Source: Prolixibacteraceae bacterium (GTDB taxonomy: Bacteria; Bacteroidota; Bacteroidia; Bacteroidales; Prolixibacteraceae). Taken from it: a stretch of DNA of 10,147 nucleotides. Positions 1 to 7,949 of this stretch are shown one piece after another. The translations under genes were made by a program, and so were the position numbers. The notes under the pieces are model-generated. The model ran no database searches. It had not been told where the DNA came from and worked only from the letters and a program-made list of their open reading frames with translations. The stretch spans positions 1 through 10,147 of the forward strand of contig JAEUSS010000590.1 of the NCBI GenBank assembly GCA_016788685.1. The letters run 5' to 3'. Position 1 is the first letter of the stretch; every line of letters begins with the position of its first letter.

Positions 1-617
1 TTGGATTTGACCTGATTGGCTTCCTGCTTGAAAAAGCAACCAAGGAAGACTTTGGGGGGCTGGTAAAAAGAACTGTTCTGGACACACTCAAACTTACCAA
101 TACCATTCAGGATAACCCTTACCGGATTACTGACAACAAAAGCAGCTATTATGATTATGATTTTATTGCGCAGCCTACGGTTGCCGCATCAATCGATCTG
201 CGGGGCAAGGAAGCTTCAGCCGGCTACCTCAGTTCGGTGCTCGACCTTGTTAAAATGGGAAATATCCTGCTGGAGCCCGGTTTTTTCAGTCAGGAATCCA
301 TCGCTTTACTGACAACGCCATACAAACTCAGCTCGGGACAAAACTCGCAATTTTCTTTCGGATTAATCGTATCCAAAGACAATAAGGGACGTACATTTTA
401 CGGACAACGCGGATCGGTACAGGGGGGCTGTGCGGCCCTGCTGATTTATCCGGAAGACAAGCTGGTGGTTGCTATTGCCGCAAACATCGGAAACAGTTCA
501 TGGGAATTACCGGTATTCGAAATCGCCGAAACATTTCAGAACCAATTACATCCGGAACTGACAAACAAAGACCAGGAAAAACCCAGCGGAGACCCCCAAA
601 CTCCGGAAGCTAAATAG
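1..617 (+). CDS. Beta-lactamase-family serine hydrolase (class C / LACTB-like fold), 3' part only
   Basis: The reading frame is open from position 3 to the TAG at 615-617 and gives 204 visible residues; the start lies left of the window. The first residues, GFDLIGFLLEKAT, match the segment that follows the YxN motif in class C beta-lactamase-like hydrolases, so the SxxK nucleophile motif and the Tyr motif are off the window. AGYLSSVLDLVKMGNILLE matches the family's helix in the middle of the domain. The strand pair GSVQGGCAALLIYPEDKLVVAIAANIG matches the C-terminal sheet. The third motif, normally HxG or KTG, reads QRG here (405-413). A polar, Pro/Lys/Glu-rich tail of about 20 residues ends the protein. 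Members of the family are DD-peptidases, esterases or amidases, often periplasmic or lipoproteins; substrate and location cannot be told from this fragment. It converges on glyA across a terminator hairpin. Confidence 0.85.
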   Translation, partial: GFDLIGFLLEKATKEDFGGLVKRTVLDTLKLTNTIQDNPYRITDNKSSYYDYDFIAQPTVAASIDLRGKEASAGYLSSVLDLVKMGNILLEPGFFSQESIALLTTPYKLSSGQNSQFSFGLIVSKDNKGRTFYGQRGSVQGGCAALLIYPEDKLVVAIAANIGNSSWELPVFEIAETFQNQLHPELTNKDQEKPSGDPQTPEAK

Positions 618-638
618 AAAAAGTTTCAGGCAAAAAGA

Positions 639-678
639 AAATCCGGAAGATGATCGGCTGATCACTGCTTCCGGATTT
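639..678. terminator. Bidirectional hairpin terminator between the serine hydrolase and glyA
   Basis: An 11-bp perfect inverted repeat (639-649 with 668-678, core ATCCGGAAG/CTTCCGGAT) encloses a second short stem, TGATC/GATCA (651-655 with 660-664), around a GGCT loop. On the plus strand it is followed by TCTTTTATAGTTTT; on the minus strand it is followed by a T-rich run (complement of CAAAAAGAAAA). It lies 22 bases after the plus-strand stop and 30 bases after the glyA stop, so it can serve both convergent genes. Confidence 0.8.
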
Positions 679-708
679 CTTTTATAGTTTTAGTTCCTAA
701 CCTGATTG

Positions 709-1989
709 CTACCAGGCGAATAAAGGAAGATTCTTCATCATCTCATTCACACGTTTGCGAACTGAAAGAATCACTTCTTCATTGTCGATGTTGCTGATGA
801 CTTCGTCAATCAGATCAACAATTACAGGCATGACATCTTCTTTCAGGCCTCGTGTAGTAATAGCCGGAGTTCCGACACGCAGCCCGGAAGTAGTAAACGG
901 TGAACGGCTATCGAACGGAACCATGTTCTTATTAATGGTGATGTCGGCACGTACAAGGGCATTTTCGGCCTGTTTTCCGGTAATTTCCGGAAATTTGGTA
1001 CGAAGATCAATCAACATCGAATGATTGTCAGTTCCTCCTGAAATCACCTTATAGCCTTTGGCAATAAACGCTTCAGCCATAACAGACGCATTTTTCTTTA
1101 CCTGAGCCTGATAAACTTTATATGACGGATCCAAAGCTTCGGCAAAAGCAACAGCTTTCGATGCGATTACATGTTCGAGCGGTCCGCCCTGCTGGCCGGG
1201 GAATACCGAGAAGTCGAGAACCTGCGACATCATTTTAGTCACACCTTTCGGAGTTTTAAATCCAAACGGATTTTCAAAATCTTCGCCCATCAGGATGATA
1301 CCTCCACGTGGTCCGCGTAAGGTTTTATGAGTTGTAGAAGTTACAATGTGTGCATGTTTTACCGGGTTGGCTAATAGTCCGGCAGCAATCAAACCAGCAG
1401 GATGAGCCATGTCAATCATCAGCATAGCGCCGATTTTGTCGGCAATAGCACGCATGCGGGCGTAATCCCATTCGCGCGAATAGGCCGAAGCACCACCAAT
1501 AATCAGTTTGGGTTTGTGCTCCAATGCCAGTGCTTCCATTTCGTCATAATCAACCAGTCCGGTTTCTTCTTTTACATGGTAAGCAATCGGGCGATACAAA
1601 ACACCTGATGAGTTAACCGGCGAACCGTGAGAAAGGTGACCTCCGTGAGCCAGGTCCAAACCTAAAAAAGTATCGCCCGGGTTCAGAATAACAGCCAAAA
1701 CAGCGGCATTGGCCTGAGCGCCGGAGTGCGGCTGAACATTGGCATAAGCAGCACCAAACAGTTCTTTGATACGATCGATAGCCAGTTGCTCGGTCATATC
1801 GACAAATTGACAACCGCCATAATAACGGTTCCCGGGATATCCCTCGGCATACTTGTTGGTCATAACTGATCCCATTGCTTCAAGAACCTGTTCGCTGACA
1901 AAATTTTCAGAAGCAATCAATTCGATTCCGCTAAGCTGACGCTGACGTTCCTTTTCAATTATCTCAAATACTCTGGTATCTCTTTCCAT
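709..1989 (-). CDS. glyA: Serine hydroxymethyltransferase (SHMT)
   Basis: This 426-residue protein is a cytosolic PLP enzyme that interconverts serine plus tetrahydrofolate with glycine plus 5,10-methylene-THF, the main source of one-carbon units for purine, thymidylate and methionine synthesis. Landmarks visible: IELIASENF (22-30); [15 protein letters not shown] (45-59), with the acid-base Glu49 and the substrate/PLP tyrosines; IDMAHPAG (192-199), with Asp193 and His196 packing on the cofactor; [13 protein letters not shown] (218-230), with Lys222 as the Schiff-base lysine; FPGQQGGP (263-270); and SGLRVGTPA, with Arg371 as the expected carboxylate-binding Arg. It is slightly longer than the about 417-residue E. 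coli enzyme; the extra residues fall mainly in about 235-258, a segment I believe is common in Bacteroidota homologues. The ATG at 1989-1987 starts at the family's usual N-terminus; no clear Shine-Dalgarno sequence precedes it. It is transcribed alone, divergent from the small membrane protein gene. Confidence 0.98.
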   Translation of the reverse strand: MERDTRVFEIIEKERQRQLSGIELIASENFVSEQVLEAMGSVMTNKYAEGYPGNRYYGGCQFVDMTEQLAIDRIKELFGAAYANVQPHSGAQANAAVLAVILNPGDTFLGLDLAHGGHLSHGSPVNSSGVLYRPIAYHVKEETGLVDYDEMEALALEHKPKLIIGGASAYSREWDYARMRAIADKIGAMLMIDMAHPAGLIAAGLLANPVKHAHIVTSTTHKTLRGPRGGIILMGEDFENPFGFKTPKGVTKMMSQVLDFSVFPGQQGGPLEHVIASKAVAFAEALDPSYKVYQAQVKKNASVMAEAFIAKGYKVISGGTDNHSMLIDLRTKFPEITGKQAENALVRADITINKNMVPFDSRSPFTTSGLRVGTPAITTRGLKEDVMPVIVDLIDEVISNIDNEEVILSVRKRVNEMMKNLPLFAW

Positions 1990-2075
1990 TACGAAAAAAT
2001 ATTGGTTAAAATTGAGGTGGTAAAGGTATAATAAAAACAGGATGCCTTAAAAATGAAGTTATTCAAAAAATCAGG

Positions 2076-2083
2076 TATTTTTG
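2076..2083 (+). promoter_or_regulatory. Candidate Bacteroidota -7 promoter box for the gene at 2105
   Basis: TATTTTTG fits the Bacteroidota housekeeping sigma -7 consensus TAnnTTTG exactly and lies 21 bases before the ATG at 2105, implying a short leader of about 10-15 nt. I see no good -33 TTTG at the usual spacing, so the call rests on one box in an AT-rich region. Confidence 0.4.
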
Positions 2084-2104
2084 AACATTTAAACATTCAG
2101 CAAA

Positions 2105-2491
2105 ATGACTAAGAAACCGCTCGTATACGAATCGGCATGTATTTTCAGCATAATTGGCAGCAGTTTAGGTTTTACCGGCATGTTTATTTCGACCTTCTTT
2201 TTCAGTTTGATTACCGGAAAAATACAGATGATCACCAACATTACAGCAACAGAGAAACTGAACCCGGTCTATTTTGCTATTCTCATGGCTGCTTTCGCAG
2301 TGTCGCTTACCGGTGCCATCAAACTTCTGCGCATGGAGCGTACGGGACTTTACTTTTACTTGTCTGCTCAGGCAACGATCTTGTTTTTACCCGTTTTCTG
2401 GCTCGGTTCCAACGCGTTTTCGACAACCAACGCCATATTCACACTGATATTCTCGGGAGTTTACCTTTATTACTACCGACTGACCAAATAG
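2105..2491 (+). CDS. Small four-helix integral membrane protein, function unknown
   Basis: I do not recognise this 128-residue protein. It has four hydrophobic stretches that look like membrane helices: about 11-37, 54-74, 80-100 and 106-124. Between the second and third is a basic turn (KLLRMERTG, 73-81), which by the positive-inside rule would face the cytoplasm. The N-terminus (MTKKP) and C-terminus (YYYRLTK) are also basic, consistent with both ends inside. No catalytic or metal-binding motif is seen. The coding call rests on the clear membrane-protein pattern in this frame, a sensible ATG and a consensus -7 box just upstream. The overlapping frame from 2137 to 2502 gives a His/Phe/Cys-rich peptide that looks like a shadow. 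The gene is divergent from glyA, with 115 bp between starts, and converges on the ClC gene with 22 bp between stops. Confidence 0.75.
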   Translation: MTKKPLVYESACIFSIIGSSLGFTGMFISTFFFSLITGKIQMITNITATEKLNPVYFAILMAAFAVSLTGAIKLLRMERTGLYFYLSAQATILFLPVFWLGSNAFSTTNAIFTLIFSGVYLYYYRLTK

Positions 2492-2513
2492 GCGAATCAT
2501 AATCCATGTTTTT

Positions 2514-4268
2514 TTACTCGAACGACAAATCAGCCATGGTATCACGGTAAACCGAAAATACCCTTGCCCGGGAAATGAAACCGATATATTTTCCTTCGTC
2601 GATGACAGCCAAATTAAAGCGGCCACACGATTTGAACTTGTCGACAATAACATCCATCGGGTCATTGGGCGAAATAAAAAACTCAGGCATATACATCAAA
2701 TCGCTGACGCTGATTTTCTCATAGAGGTCCTGTTCAAAAATCAGGTTCCGGATATCATTCAGCTTAATCATCCCTTTCAGCATTCCGTGCTCATCAACCA
2801 CCGGAAACAAGTCTCGTTTAGAGCGGGCAATATGATAGGTCATTTGACCCAGATTCAGATCGGGTGACAGCACTTCAAAATCGGTTTCAATTAACTCCTT
2901 CACATCCATATAATGCATGGCGGCTTTATCTTTGTGGTGAGTTACCAGCTCCCCTGCGGCAGCCAGCCGCTTGGTGTAAATGGAATGCGGCTCGAAGCGG
3001 GTAATTGTGACATAGGCAACAATGGCCGAAATAATCAGCGGGATCAGCAACTGATAGCCTCCTGTTATCTCTGCAATTAAAAAAATACCCAATAAAGGCG
3101 CATGCATAACACCAGCCATCAGGGCACCCATTCCGGCCAGGGCAAAGTTGGCATGCGGAAGGTTCAGTCCGAAAAATGTATTCAGCGAAAGCGACAGGAT
3201 GTACCCGCCAACTGCCCCCATAAATAAAGTTGGCGCAAAAATACCGCCAACTCCGCCGCTGGAAGTGGTAACAGACATGGCAACAACTTTCAGGAGAAGA
3301 ATCATCACCAAAATGAGAAGCAACACGTGCGGGTCGTTTTTCCAATCAAAAAAAATCGAATTGTTCAGCAAGTCGGCCCCTTCACCTATAAATATTTTGT
3401 TGATCGAATCGTATCCTTCGCCCCACAGCGACGGAAAAATAAAAACCATCAGCCCCAACAATACACCTCCAACAATCAACCTGGTATACGTATTTCCTAT
3501 ACGCTTGAAATGATTCTCGACATACATGCCCACCCGGGTAAAATAAAGAGAAATTAATCCGCTGAGTACCCCCAGCAGAATATAATACGGCAGGTTGTCA
3601 GCATTAAACTGGTTGGTGATGGCAAAATGGAACAATACGGTATCGCCCATGAAGAAGTAGGCCAGGGTTGCTGCGGTAATTCCTGATATCAGCAGCGGAA
3701 TCAGTGAGGCCATAGTCAAGTCGAGCATCAGCACCTCCAGGGTAAACATGATTCCGGCAATGGGAGCTTTAAAGATTCCGGCAATGGCACCTGTAGCACC
3801 GCAACCGATAAGCAGGCGAACTTCGTTCTGGTTCAGTTTGAATACCCTTGAAATATACGACCCGATAGCCGACCCGGTGTAAACAATCGGCGATTCGGCT
3901 CCAACCGAACCTCCAAAGCCAATGGTAAAACCACTGGTGATCATTGACGAGAACATGTTATGGCTTTTTATCTGGCTGCCTTTTTTCGAAAGCCCCGACA
4001 AAATTTTGGAAACCCCATGACTGATGTCGTCTTTGATCAGGTACTTCAAGATCAAAACGCTGATCAGGATACCGATCATCGGATACGCCAGATAAAAATA
4101 ACTTTCAGCAGAAGTATTGAAATGTCTGGTTAAAAAATGGCTGACGTAGTGAATGAAATTTTTAAGCATAAATGCGGCTGTTCCACTCATCAAACCAACA
4201 AGTATACTTAGAATATAAATTTTATTCTTTTCTGAAATCTCAGATAGTTTCTGATACAGCTTATTCAT
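2514..4268 (-). CDS. ClC-family anion channel/transporter with C-terminal CBS pair
   Basis: This 584-residue inner-membrane protein has the ClC fold (about 1-430) followed by two CBS domains (about 455-510 and 520-575). Pore motifs: GGSVGAESPIVYTG (119-132) is the GxExP region, with Glu125 at the gating-glutamate position; GAIAGIFKAPIAGIMFTLE (160-178) carries Glu178 at the position of the internal proton glutamate of E. coli ClC; GGVGGIFAPTLF (338-349) is the GxFxP motif; and EITGGYQLLIP supplies Tyr405, equivalent to the central pore tyrosine. Retention of both glutamates suggests an H+/anion antiporter rather than a channel (inference). The GSGIP motif reads SHGVS (83-87), so the anion-coordinating Ser is replaced by His84. 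The CBS pair suggests nucleotide or ionic control. The ATG at 4268 lies 14 bp after the PBP1a stop, so the two are probably co-transcribed. Chloride, nitrate or another anion cannot be settled from sequence. Confidence 0.93.
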   Translation of the reverse strand: MNKLYQKLSEISEKNKIYILSILVGLMSGTAAFMLKNFIHYVSHFLTRHFNTSAESYFYLAYPMIGILISVLILKYLIKDDISHGVSKILSGLSKKGSQIKSHNMFSSMITSGFTIGFGGSVGAESPIVYTGSAIGSYISRVFKLNQNEVRLLIGCGATGAIAGIFKAPIAGIMFTLEVLMLDLTMASLIPLLISGITAATLAYFFMGDTVLFHFAITNQFNADNLPYYILLGVLSGLISLYFTRVGMYVENHFKRIGNTYTRLIVGGVLLGLMVFIFPSLWGEGYDSINKIFIGEGADLLNNSIFFDWKNDPHVLLLILVMILLLKVVAMSVTTSSGGVGGIFAPTLFMGAVGGYILSLSLNTFFGLNLPHANFALAGMGALMAGVMHAPLLGIFLIAEITGGYQLLIPLIISAIVAYVTITRFEPHSIYTKRLAAAGELVTHHKDKAAMHYMDVKELIETDFEVLSPDLNLGQMTYHIARSKRDLFPVVDEHGMLKGMIKLNDIRNLIFEQDLYEKISVSDLMYMPEFFISPNDPMDVIVDKFKSCGRFNLAVIDEGKYIGFISRARVFSVYRDTMADLSFE

Positions 4269-4282
4269 TTAAAGTTCGTTTG

Positions 4283-6709
4283 TTATTTACTTTTCTTTTT
4301 AAATATCTCTTTCATACTTTGCCAGAATGGCTTCTTCGCAGGTTCAGCCTTGGGTTTTGTGTCTTCATTGGTCTGTTCTGAAGCCACTCTTTCCTGAGTT
4401 TTTAAGCCGGTTCCCCGGTGGTCGTCTTTTCGACCGAAGATGTCATGCAAAAATCCCCTGATGCCCACTTCCATAACCTCGCGATAAGGCGGGATATTCA
4501 TCATGGCCAGGCTTTCTTCCGATGGCGACTCAAAAGAACTGAGCCGAATATTCCTGAACTTCGCTTTATTCAGAATCTGGCTGTAAAACTGCCCAACGAT
4601 TGGCAAAGCAGTCCGGCCACCAGCTCCTTCGCCCAACGATCGGAAATGAATGGAAGGATCTTCTCCCCCAACCCAGGCTCCGGCAACCAATTTGGGAGTC
4701 ATCCCGATAAACCAGCCATCGGCCTGATCCTGTGTTGTTCCGGTTTTACCGGCAAATTCAGCATCAATTCCCCAAACCGAACGGATGCTGCTTCCGGTGC
4801 CCCCATCGACCACAGACCTGAGCATGCGGGTAATGATCCGGCAATTTTCGGGCGATGCGACCTGTTCGTCGGGTTGTATATTCTGAAACTCTTCGAGTAC
4901 CTGCCCGGCATTGGATTCAATCGCTTTCAGGTAATATGGTTTAACTTTTCGTCCGCCATTTACAATTTCAGAGTAGGCGCAAACCATTTCTTCGAGCGAG
5001 ACTGATGCCGCACCCAACGCCAGCGAAGGATATTCAGGCAAATCAGACTCAATACCCATTCGTTTGGCCAAATCAACTACACTGGATATTCCGGCCTGCA
5101 TCATCACATCAACGGCAATGGTATTGATCGATTTGGAAAGAGCGCCTTCCATCGAATAGAACCCGGTATAATCGTCGTGCGAGTTTTGGGGCGACCAGTT
5201 GTCAAAATCTTCATATACCTTTCTTTCGTTTGCGAAATAGGTGTCGGGCGAAATTCCGGACTCCAAGGCCCCCAGGTAAACAATTGGCTTAAAGGTTGAA
5301 CCGACCTGACGTTTCGCAGAGGTATGATCATACTTAAAATAGCGGAAGTCATTGCCCCCGATGTAGGCCTTTAGCTCTCCGGAATATGGATCCATCGCCA
5401 TAAAACCTGTATTCAGGATTTTTAAATAGTACTGAATGGAATCCATTGGTGTCATCTCAGCCTGCTTTTTCCCGTTCCAGGTAAATAGTGAAACCGAAAC
5501 CGGAGTGTCGAATATTTTCTTAATCTGATCTTCAGGAACACCTCTTTTCTTTAACGACCGATACCGTTCTGAACGTTTCATGCCCCGGGTAACAACTGAG
5601 TGGTCATTTCCCCAAGGTTTGTTTTTTCCCCAATGCTGGTCGAAAATTCCCTGAAGCCTTTTCATCTGATCCGACACCGCATTCTCGGCCGCCATCTGCA
5701 TGTCAAAATCAATGGTGGTACGCACCTTTAATCCATCGGTATACAAATTATAAGTCGTCTGATCTTCTTTCAGATGGTCTTCACACCAGGATTGAAGAAA
5801 CGGCCGAAGTTTCTCCATCAGATACGGAGCAGGCCCTTCGTTGTATGTAATCAGGTTATAAGCAATATCCAGGGGTTCTGCTTTGTACATCTTTGCCTCT
5901 CCTTCCGAAAGATATCCGTATTTCAGCATTTGGTCAATCACTACGTTCCGTCTTTCCAGCGACCGCTCCGGATTTTTCCGCGGATTATAACTGTTATTGG
6001 CTTTCAGCATGCCCACCAAAGTTGCAGCCTCGTGGACATCAAGTTTTGAAGGTGGTTTACTGAAAAAACGCTCGGAAGCAACACCGATCCCAAACGTATT
6101 TTCGGCAAATGGAACGGTGTTGAGATAAAGTGAAAGAATTTCGTCTTTGGTATAAAGATTTTCAAGCCGGTAAGCGATAATTGATTCGCGCAGTTTATTG
6201 ACAGGCATGGTCAACGGGCCGAAGGATTTTCGCGGATAAAGATTTTTCGCGATTTGCTGACTCAGCGTACTTCCGCCTCCGGAACTGCGGTCTTGCAGCA
6301 AAACCGATTTAAAAAATACGCGGATCAGGGCAATTTCGTCAATCCCCCGATGATGATAAAACCGAGAATCTTCGGTAGCAATCAGGGCATTGATGACGTT
6401 TGGCGAGATTTGCTCAAAACTGACATTGCTCCTGTTTTCAACGTAATAGCGCCCAAGCAGCCGTCCGTCATTGGCATACACCTCTGTTGATACCGGGTTT
6501 TTAATCTTCTGCAGTTCATCGGTCGAGGGTACCGGACCTGTAAATCCGACATATACAACCAGGAAAAGCAAAAAAGCAAGCAAGATCAACGCAATCCCTG
6601 CTTTCAAAAAAAACAGAAACACTTTTCGTCCGAAACTTTTTGACGATCCGGATTTTTTACGGCTCGATGATCTGGTCTTCGCTGATGATATAGGTGTTTT
6701 CTTTTTCAT
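4283..6709 (-). CDS. Class A penicillin-binding protein 1A (bifunctional transglycosylase/transpeptidase)
   Basis: This 808-residue protein polymerises lipid II into glycan strands and cross-links the stem peptides. It has a Lys/Ser-rich cytoplasmic tail (1-29), one membrane anchor (about 30-54), a GT51 transglycosylase domain (about 75-255) and a transpeptidase domain (about 430-715). GT51 marks: EDSRFYHHRGID (113-124), with Glu113 as catalytic base; GGGSTLSQQIAKNLY (144-158); the RESIIAYRLE helix; and KDEILSLYLN (188-197). Transpeptidase marks: STFK (471-474), with nucleophile Ser471; SIN (527-529); and KTGTT (655-659). All penicillin-binding motifs are intact, so it should be active and beta-lactam sensitive. 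The C-terminal extension (about 760-808) is highly charged and low in complexity, ending KEIFKKKSK. The start is the ATG at 6709, followed by a typical basic tail. It heads a minus-strand pair with the ClC gene. ponA/mrcA-type naming is possible, but I assign no symbol. Confidence 0.96.
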   Translation of the reverse strand: MKKKTPISSAKTRSSSRKKSGSSKSFGRKVFLFFLKAGIALILLAFLLFLVVYVGFTGPVPSTDELQKIKNPVSTEVYANDGRLLGRYYVENRSNVSFEQISPNVINALIATEDSRFYHHRGIDEIALIRVFFKSVLLQDRSSGGGSTLSQQIAKNLYPRKSFGPLTMPVNKLRESIIAYRLENLYTKDEILSLYLNTVPFAENTFGIGVASERFFSKPPSKLDVHEAATLVGMLKANNSYNPRKNPERSLERRNVVIDQMLKYGYLSEGEAKMYKAEPLDIAYNLITYNEGPAPYLMEKLRPFLQSWCEDHLKEDQTTYNLYTDGLKVRTTIDFDMQMAAENAVSDQMKRLQGIFDQHWGKNKPWGNDHSVVTRGMKRSERYRSLKKRGVPEDQIKKIFDTPVSVSLFTWNGKKQAEMTPMDSIQYYLKILNTGFMAMDPYSGELKAYIGGNDFRYFKYDHTSAKRQVGSTFKPIVYLGALESGISPDTYFANERKVYEDFDNWSPQNSHDDYTGFYSMEGALSKSINTIAVDVMMQAGISSVVDLAKRMGIESDLPEYPSLALGAASVSLEEMVCAYSEIVNGGRKVKPYYLKAIESNAGQVLEEFQNIQPDEQVASPENCRIITRMLRSVVDGGTGSSIRSVWGIDAEFAGKTGTTQDQADGWFIGMTPKLVAGAWVGGEDPSIHFRSLGEGAGGRTALPIVGQFYSQILNKAKFRNIRLSSFESPSEESLAMMNIPPYREVMEVGIRGFLHDIFGRKDDHRGTGLKTQERVASEQTNEDTKPKAEPAKKPFWQSMKEIFKKKSK

Positions 6710-7090
6710 TCAAAATAACTGTGCCGATTAAACATTATAACATTTGAACAGTTCCTTCCGAACAAAAATTCATCGTCTAAAACGACGCGTTCGTTTCTCC
6801 GATTACTGAATTTTATTCAGGACATGCTCTTTCTGCCGAAATACAGCAAACTTAACTGAAAAACTCAAGAAATATTTTCTGAAAATGGAAATACATCGCC
6901 AACAAAAATGGTTTCTTGAAACGTCAATTCCTGTTTATATGCCTCATTGGCTTAGCTGGTGAGATAAAATCGCACAAAACTACATTAAAAAGGAATGAAA
7001 TACGTTTATATCCCGAAAAGTTAAACTAAATTTCAACTTGATTGTATTTGTTTCCCAAGGTTAGTTTCTATTAATCTAATTATCAAAGAA
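6710..7090. other. Gene-free divergent intergenic region with short inverted repeats
   Basis: These 381 bases separate the divergent PBP1a and SDR39U1-like genes and must hold both promoters. I see no credible gene: the longest ATG frame I found encodes only 25 residues (6884-6961). Two short inverted repeats lie in the half nearer PBP1a: AAACGA/TCGTTT around a CGCGT loop (6780-6796) and a perfect CTGAAT-TTT-ATTCAG (6806-6820). TGTATTTG at 7043-7050 matches seven of eight positions of the -7 consensus and is a weak promoter candidate for the plus-strand gene. No tRNA or riboswitch fold is evident. Confidence 0.6.
6806..6820. repeat. Perfect 6-bp inverted repeat upstream of PBP1a
   Basis: CTGAAT and ATTCAG flank a 3-base TTT spacer, about 100 bp upstream of the PBP1a start. 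It could be a small operator or a weak hairpin; at this length it could also be chance. Confidence 0.3.
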
Positions 7091-7948
7091 ATGAAAATCG
7101 CAATTTCCGGATCAAATGGATACATTGGTAAAAATCTTATTGACGAATTCAGAAAGTCGAACCATGAAATTATACGCATCGAAAGATCAAAACTATATGA
7201 TATTGAACATCTTTCAGGAATAATTTCGGGTGCATCTGTTGTTATCAACCTGGCAGGCTCTTCCATTTTAAGAAGGTGGACCGAAGCTGCAAAAATTGAA
7301 ATCTCCAGGAGCCGGATCGACACCACCCGTAACATCGTCAAAGCCATAAACAGGTTGCCCGATGAAACCAGACCAGCTGTTTTCATTTCAGCTTCTGCCG
7401 TAGGCATATACGCTACTGACAGTCTTCACACCGAAGAAAGTACCGCCTTAGCGTATGATTTCATAGGAGAAGTAGTCAAAACCTGGGAAAAGACATCACT
7501 CCAGTTGAATCCTTCGGTTCGAAGAGTGGTATTCCGGCTTGGTTTGGTATTAGGCAAAGAATCAAAAACCGTTCGAAAACTGCTGCCCTCCATAAAAATT
7601 GGCCTCGGAGGTAAAATCGGAACAGGGAAGCAGCCCTTCCCTTTTATTCATATAGAAGATGTAGTCAGGGCAGTAATCTGGAGTATCGAAAATGGCAATA
7701 CTCAAGGAACTTACAATCTGGTTGCCCCGGAAAACATCGATAACAACACCTTTATCAAAACGTTGGCGAAAGCCCTGAAACGGCCGGCAATCTTCACAGT
7801 TCCGGCACTTGTCCTGAAACTGGTACTCGGGCAGGCCTCTTCAATTCTTCTTGACAGTCCGCAGGTGGTTCCCGAACGTTTACAAAAAGAGAGGTTCAAA
7901 TTCTCCTTCCCCGACATCAACTCATGTGTTGCAGAAATTATTAAATAA
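7091..7948 (+). CDS. NAD(P)-binding epimerase-like protein, SDR39U1/YfcH type (TIGR01777 family)
   Basis: This 285-residue protein belongs to the atypical extended short-chain dehydrogenase/reductase group that includes E. coli YfcH and human SDR39U1; no substrate is established for the family as far as I know. Evidence: the Rossmann glycine motif GSNGYIG (7-13) near the N-terminus; VINLAGSSI (51-59); the SASAVGIY segment (100-107), carrying the usual Ser and Tyr; DFIGEVVKTWE (123-133), very typical of the family; FRLGLVLG (148-155); GLGGKIGTGKQ (171-181); and the C-terminal block FIHIEDVVRA (185-194) then YNLVAPENI and LLDSPQVVPERL. The Lys expected four residues after the SDR Tyr is absent (Tyr107 is followed by ATDS), as is usual for this group. 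Length is close to the family norm of about 300. The start has no strong ribosome binding site. It is a single gene that converges on pckA. Confidence 0.93.
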   Translation: MKIAISGSNGYIGKNLIDEFRKSNHEIIRIERSKLYDIEHLSGIISGASVVINLAGSSILRRWTEAAKIEISRSRIDTTRNIVKAINRLPDETRPAVFISASAVGIYATDSLHTEESTALAYDFIGEVVKTWEKTSLQLNPSVRRVVFRLGLVLGKESKTVRKLLPSIKIGLGGKIGTGKQPFPFIHIEDVVRAVIWSIENGNTQGTYNLVAPENIDNNTFIKTLAKALKRPAIFTVPALVLKLVLGQASSILLDSPQVVPERLQKERFKFSFPDINSCVAEIIK

Positions 7949-7949
7949 A

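Noticed and set aside
2137..2502. 121-codon plus-strand frame overlapping the small membrane protein
   Set aside because: It is out of frame with the four-helix protein and rich in His, Phe and Cys with no domain; it looks like a shadow.
2926..3345. 139-codon minus-strand frame inside the ClC gene
   Set aside because: It overlaps the conserved pore motifs of ClC in another frame and has a Cys/His-rich random look.
4418..5005. Long plus-strand open frame of 195 codons
   Set aside because: It lies wholly antisense to the PBP1a transpeptidase region, whose motifs are intact, and its translation resembles no protein.
6884..6961. 25-codon plus-strand frame in the intergenic region (MEIHRQQKWFLE...)
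   Set aside because: It is short, has no ribosome binding site or promoter that I can see, and matches no known peptide.
6940..6980. tRNA-like D-arm wording (GGCTTAGCTGGTGAGA)
   Set aside because: No T-arm, anticodon stem or acceptor pairing follows.
6995..7024. Nine-codon frame after AAGGA, upstream of the SDR-like gene, as a leader peptide
   Set aside because: The AAGGA is too close to the ATG and there is no attenuator hairpin downstream.
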